Made by a program: the position numbers and the translations under genes
Notes under the pieces: generated by a model
What the model was told of the DNA's origin: nothing
What the model saw: the letters and a program-made list of their open reading frames with translations, nothing else
The model's database searches: none
In this document: one piece after another, positions 18,589 to 28,570 of the stretch
How positions within the stretch are numbered: the first letter of the stretch is position 1
How the letters are laid out: each line of letters starts with the position of its first letter
Assembly: GCF_923868895.1 (NCBI RefSeq)
Contig: NZ_OV350343.1
Span: 1,240,001-1,304,000, forward strand
Length of the DNA stretch: 64,000 nt
Source: Halomonas sp. TD01
Lineage (GTDB): Bacteria; Pseudomonadota; Gammaproteobacteria; Pseudomonadales; Halomonadaceae
Reading direction: 5' to 3'

Positions 18589-19788
18589 ATGCAGGCGTCG
18601 TCATCGGGATTGGCACGTAACCCGCGGTTGGCAGAAGTCGTGTTGGCGTTAGGTGGGTTTGGTATTGGCACCAGCGAATTCGTCATTATGGGGTTAATGA
18701 ACCGTGTCGCGGAGGATCTTGCCGTGACGGTGCCCCAGGTGGGCTACGCCATCAGCAGCTATGCCCTTGGCGTGGTGGTCGGTGCGCCACTGATTTCTGC
18801 CTTTGCCGCGCGGGCGCCAAAGCGGGCGTTGCTCATTGTACTGATGCTGGTGTTTGCCGTCGGCAATATCGCCAGTGCCATGGCGCCGGGGTTTTGGTCA
18901 TTTGTAGGGCTGCGCTTTATCGCCGGATTACCGCATGGTGCTTACTTTGGTGTAGCCGCCCTGGTGGCCGCGGGCGCAGTGCCCGTTGATCAGCGAGCAC
19001 GGGCTATTTCACGGGTAATGATGGGCTTAACGTTGGCGATTCTGATTGGCGCGCCGTTAGGCACGTGGACAGGCAATCTGTTTGGCTGGCAAATCGCCTT
19101 TGCAGCGGTGGGCATTATTGCGCTGTTGACCGCGCTATTGATTCGTCTGTGGGTACCTGTGCAGCCGTTCGATGCTTTAGCAAGCCCGCTGCGTGAACTG
19201 TCGGCATTGATAAAGCAGCGTGTGCTGGTGACGGTGGCCATTGCCTGTATTGGCTGTGGCGGTATGTTTGCTATTTTTAGTTATGTGATGCCCACGCTTA
19301 CTCAGCAGGCGGGTATGAGTGAAGCGCTGGGGCCACTTGTGCTGGTGATTTTTGGCCTTGGTTCTATTGCTGGGAATTTAATTGGCGGCCGTGCAGCGGA
19401 CAAGAACCTGATGCGCGCGATTCCCGCTACCTTGGTGTGGTGCGCGGTGATTCAGGGGTTGTTCTATTTTGCCGCTAACAACGTTTGGACGGGGCTGTTA
19501 TTTGTAGGATTAGTAGGCACTAGCATGGCGTTAGCACCTGCGTTGCAAACCCGTTTAATGGATGTAGCAGAAGATGCTCAAACGATGGCGGCTTCGCTTA
19601 ACCATGCCGCTTTTAATGGGGCGAATGCATTAGGTGCGTGGTTAGCGGGATTGGTGATTAGCGCAGGCTTCAGTTGGTCAAGCACGGGGTTAGTCGGTAC
19701 CGGTTTAGCGCTTTGCGGGCTAGTGATTTTTGCTTGGGGGCGCTGGCTTGAGAAACGCACTTTCGCTACGGCTGAACGTTATCAATGA
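18589..19788 (+). CDS. MFS transporter (AraJ/sugar-efflux-like)
   Basis: A 399-aa major facilitator with 12 predicted membrane helices, of the drug/arabinose/sugar efflux branch (DHA1). Near the start LGGFGIGTSEFVIMGLMNRVAEDL is the hallmark of the AraJ/NepI/YdhP group, and FAARAPKRALLIVLM is the loop 2-3 motif. These carriers export small hydrophilic compounds with protons, but the substrate cannot be told. ATG 18589 is used because GGGGAGAAAAGT precedes it and the conserved first helix starts soon after; an in-frame start at 18457 would add 44 unrelated residues. Confidence 0.88.
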   Translation: MQASSSGLARNPRLAEVVLALGGFGIGTSEFVIMGLMNRVAEDLAVTVPQVGYAISSYALGVVVGAPLISAFAARAPKRALLIVLMLVFAVGNIASAMAPGFWSFVGLRFIAGLPHGAYFGVAALVAAGAVPVDQRARAISRVMMGLTLAILIGAPLGTWTGNLFGWQIAFAAVGIIALLTALLIRLWVPVQPFDALASPLRELSALIKQRVLVTVAIACIGCGGMFAIFSYVMPTLTQQAGMSEALGPLVLVIFGLGSIAGNLIGGRAADKNLMRAIPATLVWCAVIQGLFYFAANNVWTGLLFVGLVGTSMALAPALQTRLMDVAEDAQTMAASLNHAAFNGANALGAWLAGLVISAGFSWSSTGLVGTGLALCGLVIFAWGRWLEKRTFATAERYQ

Positions 19789-19795
19789 GTGTTTA

Positions 19796-20491
19796 CTAAC
19801 GACATAACCGAAAGCCGCGCATGCCTAGGTGAAAGTGATCAGCATGTGCGGCGTTATAGTCTGGCCCCAACACGTTACCAAAAGTGTCGCAGGCGCCATC
19901 TCTCGCTGCTCTTAAAAATTCCCCTGTTTCGCCTTCGTCATCCCAGTGATTGATTAGCGTAATGCGCTGACCATTTTCAAACTGAAACCCCACCACATCC
20001 AATGCTTCAGCGGTAGCATGTTCGCTGCGCCTGCCTGTTTCTCGGCCATAGACGTTACGGCAGGCAAAGCTGCCAACGTGGTTGATCTGGGCCACTCGGC
20101 TGCCCATGATTTCCTGGGCGGCGGGTTGCAGGGCATGGCGTTCGTACATTACCCAGGCCAGCGCCATCGGGCAGGTAGCGACAAAGCTTTGATTAAAACG
20201 AACGCTACTGGACTGCATACGCACGATATTAGTCAGTGGACAGCTTTCGGTTGGGGAATAATCGGCTAATGGTGTGTATCGAAGATCGCTTTCTGGCACG
20301 GTGTCCAGTGCGGCTAAACAGGCTCCCCGATCATCGTTTAGACGTTTGAGCTTTAGCTGAGTGATGGGCGTTATTGGGTCATCGATATAGAGCGGCGCCC
20401 AAGGTGCCCAGTGGCGGGGAATCTCAATCAGCCCTTTTTGGAACGCTACTCCCAGGGTAATTAAACATAAAATAAAGATCGTACTGCGCAT
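19796..20491 (-). CDS. Extensin-like C-terminal domain protein, secreted
   Basis: A 231-aa protein with an N-terminal hydrophobic segment (residues 3-19) and an extensin-like C-terminal domain (PF06904 type). The domain contains HATAEALDVVGF near residue 160 and, close to the end, HADHFHLGMRG: the spaced His/Asp residues resemble the metal site of M15-type D-Ala-D-Ala peptidases, so a role in peptidoglycan trimming is plausible but unproven. Eight cysteines are scattered through the mature part, consistent with disulfides in the periplasm. ATG 20491 is preferred because GGGAGG lies directly upstream; an in-frame ATG at 20536 has none. Confidence 0.82.
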   Translation of the reverse strand: MRSTIFILCLITLGVAFQKGLIEIPRHWAPWAPLYIDDPITPITQLKLKRLNDDRGACLAALDTVPESDLRYTPLADYSPTESCPLTNIVRMQSSSVRFNQSFVATCPMALAWVMYERHALQPAAQEIMGSRVAQINHVGSFACRNVYGRETGRRSEHATAEALDVVGFQFENGQRITLINHWDDEGETGEFLRAARDGACDTFGNVLGPDYNAAHADHFHLGMRGFRLCR

Positions 20492-20650
20492 AATGACCTC
20501 CCTGTGACTGCGCTGAAACGCTACAGTCCATGGCACAGGTGTGCGATACTGCGCGCTACTTTATACACAGTACAACGCATAGCCGTTGTCTTGTTTATCT
20601 TCGCCAACGATCTTTCGCTGACTATCATTTCGCTATCTATCTTTTGCTAA

Positions 20651-21298
<648 letters not shown>

Positions 21299-21326
21299 TC
21301 TAGCAGGTTCCATTACCACTTTTTTT

Positions 21327-21364
21327 GCTGGGCCAGCGGCGTTTAACCACAACGCTGGCCCAGC
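21327..21364 (+). promoter_or_regulatory. Strong hairpin in the gmk-rpoZ gap
   Basis: Perfect 12-bp inverted repeat gctgggccagcg / cgctggcccagc with a 14-base loop, ending 12 bases before the rpoZ ribosome site (AGGAAGG). Seven T residues lie before, not after, the stem, so it does not fit an intrinsic terminator on the plus strand. It may be a processing or mRNA-stability element separating gmk from rpoZ. Confidence 0.6.
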
Positions 21365-21387
21365 GTTGTCATTACAGGAAGGCCCCC

Positions 21388-21648
21388 ATGGCTCGCGTAA
21401 CCGTTGAAGATTGTCTGGAAAATGTTGAGAACCGCTTCAAGCTGGTAATGATTTCTACCCAGCGCGCGCGCCAGCTTGCCCGTGGCTCTCGTGAAGCGCA
21501 ACTGCCCTGGGAGAACGATAAACCTACCGTTATGGCGCTGCGTGAAATTGCCGCCGGCCTTGTAAACCACACCGTGCTAGATGAGCCGGTTGAAGCCCCG
21601 GTTCGTGCACGTCCAGCGATGGCACCTACCACACATATCGACGACTAG
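21388..21648 (+). CDS. rpoZ: RNA polymerase omega subunit
   Basis: Omega binds the beta-prime subunit, aids RNA polymerase assembly and forms part of a ppGpp site. The 86-aa product begins [20 protein letters not shown] and contains ARQLARGSR and [10 protein letters not shown], the conserved first 60 residues of the family; the tail is variable and Pro/Ala rich. ATG 21388 follows AGGAAGG by five bases; an earlier in-frame codon at 21325 lies within the hairpin and is not a start. Next to spoT, as usual. Confidence 0.96.
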   Translation: MARVTVEDCLENVENRFKLVMISTQRARQLARGSREAQLPWENDKPTVMALREIAAGLVNHTVLDEPVEAPVRARPAMAPTTHIDD

Positions 21649-21690
21649 TGTTTGAAAGACTGGGCTAAGAAGCGACTAGGGGCGCGGTAA

Positions 21691-23823
21691 ATGTTCACCA
21701 TTGATGACCTGGCCGATCGACTTGGCGGCTATTTACCTCCAGACGAAATACAGCAGGTCAAACGCGCCTTCTATTATGCCGAGCAAGCCCACGACGGCCA
21801 ACGCCGTCGGTCTGGTGAACCCTATGTGACCCACCCTTTAGCGGTTGCTAATATATTGGCTAATATGCACATGGACCATCAAAGTTTGATGGCTGCCATG
21901 CTGCATGATGTCATCGAAGATACCGGTGTCTCGAAAAAGGCGCTGTCCGTTCAATTTGGTAAGCCTGTCGCCGAATTGGTGGATGGTGTTTCCAAGCTGA
22001 CCCAGATCACCTTTGAAGACAAAGCCGTCGCCCAAGCGGAAAATTTCCAGAAGATGGTGTTAGCGATGTCGCGGGATATCCGCGTCATTATCGTAAAATT
22101 GGCTGACCGTCTGCATAACATGCGCACGCTGGGAGCACTGCGGCCGGATAAGAAGCGCCGTATTGCCCGAGAAACGCTGGAAATCTATGCCCGTATCGCG
22201 GGGCGTTTAGGTATCAATACGATTCGCGTTGAGCTTGAAGACCTCTCTTTCCAGGCGATTCACCCCATGCGTGCAGAACGCATCAAGCGCGCGGTGGCCA
22301 GCGCGCGGGGGAACCGCCGTAGCGCAATGCGGGAAATTCAGTCATCGCTACAGCAGAGTCTGGACGATGAAGGACTTAAAGGCACCGTGATCGGCAGGCA
22401 GAAACATCTACTGTCGATTTATAAGAAAATGCGCGACCAGCGTAAGCCGTTCGCAGAAATTATGGATGTCTTCGGATTTCGCATCATTACTGAAGATGTC
22501 GCTAGCTGCTATCGCATCTTAGGCGTGGTGCATAATCTCTATAAGCCCGTACCAGGGCGATTTAAAGATTATATCGCTATCCCAAAAGCCAACGGCTACC
22601 AAAGTCTTCACACCACGCTGTTTGGTCAGGGCGGGATGCCAATTGAAGTGCAGATCCGCACCCGTGAGATGGAGGCGATGGCTAATAACGGCATCGCGGC
22701 CCACTGGCTCTATAAAGCCGGGCAAACAACCCATCCTATTGCTGAAGGCAGCCATGCCCGTGCCCGTGCTTGGGTAAAAGGGCTGCTAGAAATGCAGCGC
22801 CATGCGGGTGACTCGCTGGAGTTTATTGAGCACGTCAAAAACGACTTGTTCCCAGACGATATCTACGTATTTACCCCCAAAGGCGACATAATGGAGCTGC
22901 CCCAGGGCGCGACGGTGATCGACTTTGCTTATAGCGTACACACCGATATTGGCAATAACTGCATTGCTTGCCGTATTGATCGCCATTTAGCACCGCTCTC
23001 AACGCGTCTTGAAAGTGGCCAAACGCTGGAAATCATTACTGCCCCAGGGGCACGGCCTAACTTGGCATGGCTCAACTTCGTCACGACGGCAAAAGCGCGT
23101 TCCGCGATACGCCATGCATTGAAGCACCAGCAGCAGGCAGAAGCGATTATCTTAGGGCGACGGCTGTTGAATAAAGCACTGGCGCCGTTTGAAACCAGCC
23201 TTGAAGAACTGGATGAAGGTGTTTTTGCGAAAGCATTTAAAGAGCTGGACGTCGTTTCTCTAGATGCTTTGTTAGAGTCGCTTGGCTTGGGCAATCGTAT
23301 GGCCCATGTAGTGGCGCGTCGCTTGGTTGATGTCTCCAATGGCGGCAATGCTGACTACGTTCTCAGTGCGGATAGTGAAAAAGCTGTCGTTATCAGCGGT
23401 AGCGAAGGTATGGTGATTAATTTTGCTCGCTGCTGCCATCCGTTGCCGGGCGACCCCGTTGTTGGCCACTTGTCAGTTGGCAAAGGGTTGGTGGTACATC
23501 GCAGTGAATGCAAAAACCTAGGTGATCGTAAAAACGACCCAGAGAAGCTGTTTGCACTTGAGTGGTCGGACAGCATAGATGAAGACTTCCCGGTTGCTCT
23601 GCGCATTGAAATTGAGAGCCGTCGTGGGCTGGTGGCTGAGCTGGCTGGCGTAGTAACCGATGCTGACGCCAATATCGAGCGTATCGGCATTGAAGAGCGT
23701 GATGCACGGCTTTCAATCGTTAATTTAACCTTATCCGTAAAAGGCCGGGTGCATCTTGCGCGCATTATTAAGCGTATTCGCAACCTTTCTAATGTCGGCA
23801 AAATAACCAGAATGACCAATTAA
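21691..23823 (+). CDS. spoT: Bifunctional (p)ppGpp synthetase/hydrolase SpoT
   Basis: SpoT makes and, mainly, hydrolyses the alarmone (p)ppGpp. The 710-aa protein has the HD hydrolase domain at about residues 40-195 (HPLAVANILANMHMD, AAMLHDVIEDTG with the catalytic HD), the synthetase domain at about 240-355 (FGFRIITEDVASCY, FKDYIAIPKANGYQSLHTTL), a TGS domain near 390-450 (IYVFTPKGDIMELP, DFAYSVHTDIG), a conserved Cys-rich stretch INFARCCHPLPGD, and a C-terminal ACT domain (~635-705). Hydrolase residues appear intact. It lies 42 bp after rpoZ, probably co-transcribed. Confidence 0.97.
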   Translation: MFTIDDLADRLGGYLPPDEIQQVKRAFYYAEQAHDGQRRRSGEPYVTHPLAVANILANMHMDHQSLMAAMLHDVIEDTGVSKKALSVQFGKPVAELVDGVSKLTQITFEDKAVAQAENFQKMVLAMSRDIRVIIVKLADRLHNMRTLGALRPDKKRRIARETLEIYARIAGRLGINTIRVELEDLSFQAIHPMRAERIKRAVASARGNRRSAMREIQSSLQQSLDDEGLKGTVIGRQKHLLSIYKKMRDQRKPFAEIMDVFGFRIITEDVASCYRILGVVHNLYKPVPGRFKDYIAIPKANGYQSLHTTLFGQGGMPIEVQIRTREMEAMANNGIAAHWLYKAGQTTHPIAEGSHARARAWVKGLLEMQRHAGDSLEFIEHVKNDLFPDDIYVFTPKGDIMELPQGATVIDFAYSVHTDIGNNCIACRIDRHLAPLSTRLESGQTLEIITAPGARPNLAWLNFVTTAKARSAIRHALKHQQQAEAIILGRRLLNKALAPFETSLEELDEGVFAKAFKELDVVSLDALLESLGLGNRMAHVVARRLVDVSNGGNADYVLSADSEKAVVISGSEGMVINFARCCHPLPGDPVVGHLSVGKGLVVHRSECKNLGDRKNDPEKLFALEWSDSIDEDFPVALRIEIESRRGLVAELAGVVTDADANIERIGIEERDARLSIVNLTLSVKGRVHLARIIKRIRNLSNVGKITRMTN

Positions 23824-23958
23824 TTACCCGTTAGTGTGCTGCTAGCTGTGGGCTGGCAGCGACCGCTATGGCGGGCCATAAGAATTAATATCTACCACTA
23901 TATCTATAACGATATCATATTTATAACGACATCTATCACGACAGGAGCATGCTATCTC

Positions 23959-24348
23959 ATGAGCAACAAAGCGGTTATTAACACTGATAAAGCCCCCGCT
24001 GCAATCGGCCCTTATTCTCAAGCAATTAAGGCTGGCAACACGGTGTATCTTTCGGGTCAGATCCCACTGAACCCGGCGACGATGGAAATTGTCTCTGACG
24101 ACTTTGAGGCGCAAGCACGTCAGGTATTTACCAACCTGCAGGCGGTCTGTGAAGAAGCGGCCGGCACGCTTGGTGATATCGTTAAGCTCAACTTATACCT
24201 TGTTGATCTGGATAACTTTGCAATCGTGAACAAGGTGATGGAAGAGTTCTTCTCGTCGCCTTTCCCTGCCCGTGCAGCGGTCGGTGTCAAAGCGCTGCCT
24301 AAAGGCAGCCAAGTGGAAGCAGAAGCCGTGATGGTCATTGGCGACTAA
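23959..24348 (+). CDS. ridA: Reactive intermediate/imine deaminase RidA
   Basis: RidA hydrolyses reactive enamine/imine intermediates released by PLP enzymes such as threonine dehydratase; it is a cytoplasmic trimer of YjgF/YER057c type. The 129-aa product begins [20 protein letters not shown] and includes [11 protein letters not shown], the catalytic-site segment [16 protein letters not shown] with the carboxylate-binding Arg, and VEAEAVMV at the end. ATG 23959 is chosen over an in-frame GTG/ATG further upstream because AGGAG is 12 bases away and conservation begins here. It follows spoT as in Pseudomonas relatives; the 120-bp gap before it is AT-rich with repeated tatc motifs. Confidence 0.96.
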   Translation: MSNKAVINTDKAPAAIGPYSQAIKAGNTVYLSGQIPLNPATMEIVSDDFEAQARQVFTNLQAVCEEAAGTLGDIVKLNLYLVDLDNFAIVNKVMEEFFSSPFPARAAVGVKALPKGSQVEAEAVMVIGD

Positions 24349-24377
24349 GCCACTGGGTCCACTGTTTCCAGCAAAAC

Positions 24378-24415
24378 GAGCGAGCACTCTATTATCAAGT
24401 GCTCGCTCTTTTTTT
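24378..24415 (+). terminator. Intrinsic terminator after ridA
   Basis: Eleven-base perfect stem gagcgagcact / agtgctcgctc, nine-base loop, then seven T residues (24409-24415). Very likely ends the gmk-rpoZ-spoT-ridA transcript. Confidence 0.92.
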
Positions 24416-24421
24416 GAGGGT

Positions 24422-24477
24422 AGTACTAGCAAACAAGTACTAGCAAACAAGTACTAATAGATAAGTACTGATAAATA
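24422..24477. repeat. Four-copy 14-bp tandem repeat
   Basis: Units start at 24422, 24436, 24450 and 24464: agtactagcaaaca twice exactly, then agtactaatagata and agtactgataaata. Each unit begins agtact. The array lies between the ridA terminator and the convergent epimerase gene, outside coding sequence. Confidence 0.85.
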
Positions 24478-24519
24478 AGCACAAAAAATCAGTGCGAAGC
24501 AAAATTAATGCCGAACAGA

Positions 24520-25401
24520 TTAGGCTTTCTGTGGTGCTAAGAAGCCGCCTTCTTTTAGCACCTGCGCGTAGCCTTCTTTGTAGGTCGGATAGCGAAATTC
24601 ATAGCCCGTTTCACGGATACGGCTATTATCGCAGCGTTTACTGGTTCGACGGCGCAGCGGCGACTGCATGGTCTCGGTAGATTCAACCTTGAGCTGTTTG
24701 GCTAACCACGCCATCACGTTATGCAGGGTGACGGGCTCGCAGTCGCTGCCTAGGTAAAGGTCAGCTAGTGGAGCGCCTTTTTCCTGACAGCGAATTAAGT
24801 GCGCCAAAATACCGGTGCAGTCATCACGGTGAATACGGTTGGAATAGCTGACCGGCGTGACTGCAGCGATGCGGCCTTCCGCGACCTGATGAATCAAACG
24901 ATCACGGCCAGGGCCATAAATCCCGGAAAAGCGCACCACCGTGCCGGGAATCGTATGGTTAATCAGCGCTTGTTCGGCATCACACATCAGCTTGCCAGAA
25001 AAGCTTGTTGATCCGGTTGGGCTGTCTTCGCTAACGACCTCGCCTTCCTGCTGGCCATAGACGCTGGTCGACGACACAAAAAAGATGCGTTTCGGCGGGG
25101 TCTTATGTTGTTCCAGCACGCCAAGCACACGATTGAGGCCATCCGGATAGGCGCTTTGGTAAGCACTTTCCTCGAAACGATCAGCGCTGACGGTATAAAT
25201 AACGTAGTCAGCGCGAGGCAGTGCGTTAGCACCGGCACCTTCAAGATCGTTAAGATCAAGCGCTAATGGCTCAATGCCGGTGTCTTTTAATACCTCGACC
25301 TGACGGCGTACGCCGATAACGTGATGTCCTTCACTGAGGAGCTCGCGTCCGAGTGTTATGCCGATATCTCCGCAGCCAATAATCAGTACCGTTAGCTTCA
25401 C
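24520..25401 (-). CDS. NAD(P)-binding SDR-type epimerase/dehydratase family protein (YeeZ-like)
   Basis: A 293-aa atypical short-chain dehydrogenase. The N-terminal Rossmann motif is VLIIGCGDIGITLGREL; later come FFVSSTSVYGQQEGE, with the Ser and Tyr of the usual SDR site although the Lys of YxxxK is not in place, and VRFSGIYGPGRDRL, typical of the YeeZ/nucleoside-sugar epimerase-like group. Members are poorly characterised and the substrate is unknown. A GTG at 25401 is preferred: AGGAG lies eight bases upstream, whereas the GTG at 25410 overlaps that ribosome site. The gene is divergent from oxyR and convergent with ridA. Confidence 0.8.
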   Translation of the reverse strand: MKLTVLIIGCGDIGITLGRELLSEGHHVIGVRRQVEVLKDTGIEPLALDLNDLEGAGANALPRADYVIYTVSADRFEESAYQSAYPDGLNRVLGVLEQHKTPPKRIFFVSSTSVYGQQEGEVVSEDSPTGSTSFSGKLMCDAEQALINHTIPGTVVRFSGIYGPGRDRLIHQVAEGRIAAVTPVSYSNRIHRDDCTGILAHLIRCQEKGAPLADLYLGSDCEPVTLHNVMAWLAKQLKVESTETMQSPLRRRTSKRCDNSRIRETGYEFRYPTYKEGYAQVLKEGGFLAPQKA

Positions 25402-25550
25402 CTTGGTCACTCCTCTTGATTAATATTCCCTATCAGATACAAAGTCCCTATGAGATGTGCCATCTTCAATAGGGTTTGTTTGTCCTTTTCCATCTCGCTA
25501 TCACGATGAACTGTAACGAGCTGCAACGAGAGGATGCCACTGGCACCACT

Positions 25551-26480
25551 ATGACTTTAACAGAACTACGCTACATCGTAACCCTTGCCCAAGAGCGCCA
25601 CTTCGGGCGCGCCGCTGAACGCTGCCATGTTTCACAGCCAACGCTCTCGGTGGCGGTGAAAAAGCTTGAGGACGAGCTTGATACGCCGTTGTTTGAACGT
25701 TCCAAATCAACTGTGCAAGTCACCCCGTTGGGGGAGAAGATCGTTGCTCAGGCTCAGCGCGTGTTGGAACAGAGCCGACTTATCTACGAAATGGCGAATG
25801 CTGGAAAAGACCAGTTGGCTAACCCGCTGCGCATAGGCGCTATCTATACGATAGGTCCCTACTTATTTCCCCATTTAGTGCCAGCACTGGCGAGTGCCGC
25901 ACCGCAAATGCCGCTATATATTGAAGAAGGCATGACTGGTTCTTTGCGGGCGAAACTGCGCAGTGGCGAGCTGGACGTGATTATCGTGGCCCTTCCTTTC
26001 ACAGAAACCGACGTGGTCACTAAGCCGATTTACGATGAACATTTTGAAGTATTGATGCCCGCTAGCCATCGCTGGGTAAGCCGCAACGCGATCCACAAAG
26101 AAGATTTGTTGGAAGAGCGACTGCTGTTGCTTGGCGAAGGACACTGCTTCCGCGACCAGATTTTAGAAGCCTGTCCGGCGATTACCCAAAAGCTTAATAG
26201 CCCCAATAATACGCTGATTGCAGAGGGGGGATCATTGGAAACCATTCGCCATATGGTGGCATCTAAATTAGGAATTACGGTACTGCCACAGTCGGCGCTG
26301 GGCACTGATCAGTATGAAAATGCCATGCTGGTGAGCCGACCCTTTGTTGAGCCCGCGCCTTCGCGCACCGTTGCCATTGCGTGGCGGGCAAGCTTTCCTC
26401 GGCCAAAAGCAATTGATGCCCTAGCCAAGGCGATTAGCCAATGCCAGCAACCTGTACACCATGCAAGCCCGTCCTCATGA
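25551..26480 (+). CDS. oxyR: Hydrogen peroxide-sensing LysR regulator OxyR
   Basis: OxyR activates peroxide-defence genes once two cysteines form a disulfide. The 309-aa product has an N-terminal LysR helix-turn-helix (residues 1-60, AAERCHVSQPTLSVAVKKLE) and an effector domain. Counting from MTLTELRYIV, the cysteines in GEGHCFRDQILEACP fall at residues 199 and 208, exactly the positions of the redox pair in E. coli OxyR, so peroxide sensing looks intact. ATG 25551 fits the family length; the nearest purine-rich site (AGAGGA) is rather far upstream. Its stop overlaps the recG start by ATGA, suggesting coupled translation. Confidence 0.94.
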   Translation: MTLTELRYIVTLAQERHFGRAAERCHVSQPTLSVAVKKLEDELDTPLFERSKSTVQVTPLGEKIVAQAQRVLEQSRLIYEMANAGKDQLANPLRIGAIYTIGPYLFPHLVPALASAAPQMPLYIEEGMTGSLRAKLRSGELDVIIVALPFTETDVVTKPIYDEHFEVLMPASHRWVSRNAIHKEDLLEERLLLLGEGHCFRDQILEACPAITQKLNSPNNTLIAEGGSLETIRHMVASKLGITVLPQSALGTDQYENAMLVSRPFVEPAPSRTVAIAWRASFPRPKAIDALAKAISQCQQPVHHASPSS

Positions 26481-28555
26481 GTGACCTTTCTGCACCGGTT
26501 TCGTCGCTGAAAGGGGTTGGTGAGGCGCTCGCGCTAAAGTTGGCGCGATTGGGAATAGACTGCGTGAGCGATCTGCTATTTCATCTGCCGTTGCGCTACC
26601 AGGATCGTACACGGCTAACGCCTATTGGTTTGCTGCGCGCAGGAAGTGAGGCGGTGATAGAAGGGGAAGTCACCGCTTGCGACGTTGTGAAGGGGCGCAG
26701 GCGTAGTTTGTTAGTCAGAGTGCGAGATGGCAGCGGTATTTTAAGTCTGCGTTTTTTTCATTTTTCACCCGCCCAGCAGCAACAGATGCGCCCTGGCGTG
26801 ACAGTGCGCGCATTTGGTGAGGCGCGCGCAGGGGCAACAGGCCTGGAAATTTATCATCCGGAGTATCGGCTAAGCGGCGGAAGCGAAACGCCGGTAGAGG
26901 AGTATTACACGCCGATTTACCCCACTACGGAAGGCCTGCACCAAACACGACTGCGCGCACTTACCCAACAAGCGCTAGCGCTATTGCAGGGCTCCCCTGA
27001 GACGCTGCCGGAGGTGATTCCCGATGCCCTACGCCAGCGCTTCAATCTACCTGCGTTACACGCTAGCCTACAATTGCTGCATCAGCCGCCACCGGATGTG
27101 GATATAGAGCAGCTTGCCCATGGCCATCACCCCGCTACACGTAGGCTGGCACTGGAAGAGCTACTGGCTCACCAACTCAGTCTGCGTGAAGTACGGTTAC
27201 GTATTCAGGCCGATGGTGCGCCGTCGCTGCCGTCGGGTCGCAGCCTGCAAACCCGCTTTTTAGCCCAACTGCCGTTTGCTCTTACGGGAGCCCAACGTCG
27301 CGTGCTGGAAGAGATTACCCTAGACCTTGCGCGGCCCGCCCCGATGCTACGGTTAGTGCAGGGCGACGTCGGCTCGGGGAAAACCGTTGTTGCCGCGATG
27401 GCGGCACTCTCGGCGCTGGCGGGCAACTGCCAAGCGGCGATGATGGCCCCAACGGAAATCCTTGCTGAGCAACACTATCGGGCGTTTAAAGCCTGGTTTG
27501 AACCGCTTGGCATCGAAGTGGCTTGGTTGGCAGGCAAGCTAAAAGGTAAAGCGCGGTTAGATGCCAAAGCCGCGATTGCCGATGGCCGTGCCCGTATGGT
27601 GGTGGGTACCCACGCGCTATTTCAGAGCGACGTACACTTCCAGTGTCTAGGACTGGCGATTATTGATGAGCAGCACCGCTTTGGCGTTCATCAACGCTTG
27701 GCGCTGCGCGAGAAAGGCGAGGCGGGTGGGCTAACACCGCATCAACTGATCATGACCGCGACGCCGATTCCCCGCACGCTGGCTATGAGTGCTTACGCTG
27801 ATTTGGATGTATCGGTGATTGATGAGCTGCCGCCAGGGCGTACACCGGTTAAAACCGTGGTGGTGTCTGATGAGCGGCGGCCTGAAGTGGTCGAACGCAT
27901 TCGCAACGCCTGCAGTGATGGGCGCCAAGCCTATTGGGTGTGTACGTTGATTGAAGAGTCAGAGGTACTGCAGTGTCAGGCCGCCGAAGTCACCCGAGAT
28001 GAGCTGACCCAGGCGCTGCCTGAGCTTGCCATTGGTCTGATTCACGGGCGTATGAAGGCCAGCGAAAAAGTCGAGGTCATGGAGGCCTTCAAGACCGGCG
28101 AGCTCGACCTTCTCGTGGCCACCACGGTGATTGAGGTTGGCGTGGATGTACCGAATGCCAGTCTGATGATTATCGAAAACCCCGAGCGTCTGGGGCTTTC
28201 TCAGCTGCATCAGCTGCGCGGCAGGGTAGGGCGCGGCAGCACGGAAAGCTTCTGTGTGTTGCTTTACCATCCGCCGTTATCGAAAAGCTCTCGTGAGCGC
28301 CTGGGCGTAATGCGCGAAACCACCGACGGATTCCGTATTGCTGAAAAGGACTTGGAAATTCGTGGCCCCGGCGAAGTGCTCGGCACTCGCCAAACCGGTC
28401 TGGCCCAGATGAAAATTGCTGATCTTGAGCGTGACGCCGACCAGATAGAGCGCGTCACCGCCCTGGCCCAGGCGCTTCAAGGCAACACTGAGGTCACCGC
28501 CGTATTAGTGCGGCGCTGGCTAGGCGAAGCCGCCGGGCGCTACGGGCAGGTTTAG
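26477..28555 (+). CDS. recG: ATP-dependent DNA helicase RecG
   Basis: RecG remodels stalled forks and branched DNA such as Holliday junctions and R-loops. At 692 aa it has normal length. The N-terminal wedge (OB) domain is about residues 50-150; Walker A GDVGSGKT is near residue 295, Walker B DEQHRFG (motif II DExH) near 395, motif III MTATPIPRTLA near 430, motif V/VI LVATTVIEVGVDVP and QLRGRVGRG near 560-580. ATG 26477 overlaps the oxyR stop by four bases. It ends 15 bp before the convergent YccS-type gene. The oxyR-recG order is shared with Pseudomonas. Confidence 0.96.
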   Translation: MSDLSAPVSSLKGVGEALALKLARLGIDCVSDLLFHLPLRYQDRTRLTPIGLLRAGSEAVIEGEVTACDVVKGRRRSLLVRVRDGSGILSLRFFHFSPAQQQQMRPGVTVRAFGEARAGATGLEIYHPEYRLSGGSETPVEEYYTPIYPTTEGLHQTRLRALTQQALALLQGSPETLPEVIPDALRQRFNLPALHASLQLLHQPPPDVDIEQLAHGHHPATRRLALEELLAHQLSLREVRLRIQADGAPSLPSGRSLQTRFLAQLPFALTGAQRRVLEEITLDLARPAPMLRLVQGDVGSGKTVVAAMAALSALAGNCQAAMMAPTEILAEQHYRAFKAWFEPLGIEVAWLAGKLKGKARLDAKAAIADGRARMVVGTHALFQSDVHFQCLGLAIIDEQHRFGVHQRLALREKGEAGGLTPHQLIMTATPIPRTLAMSAYADLDVSVIDELPPGRTPVKTVVVSDERRPEVVERIRNACSDGRQAYWVCTLIEESEVLQCQAAEVTRDELTQALPELAIGLIHGRMKASEKVEVMEAFKTGELDLLVATTVIEVGVDVPNASLMIIENPERLGLSQLHQLRGRVGRGSTESFCVLLYHPPLSKSSRERLGVMRETTDGFRIAEKDLEIRGPGEVLGTRQTGLAQMKIADLERDADQIERVTALAQALQGNTEVTAVLVRRWLGEAAGRYGQV

Positions 28556-28570
28556 GGCGTGATGGAGCAT

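Noticed and set aside
24422..24477. Possible CRISPR array
   Set aside because: Units are 14 bp, directly adjacent without spacers, and no cas gene is in the window.
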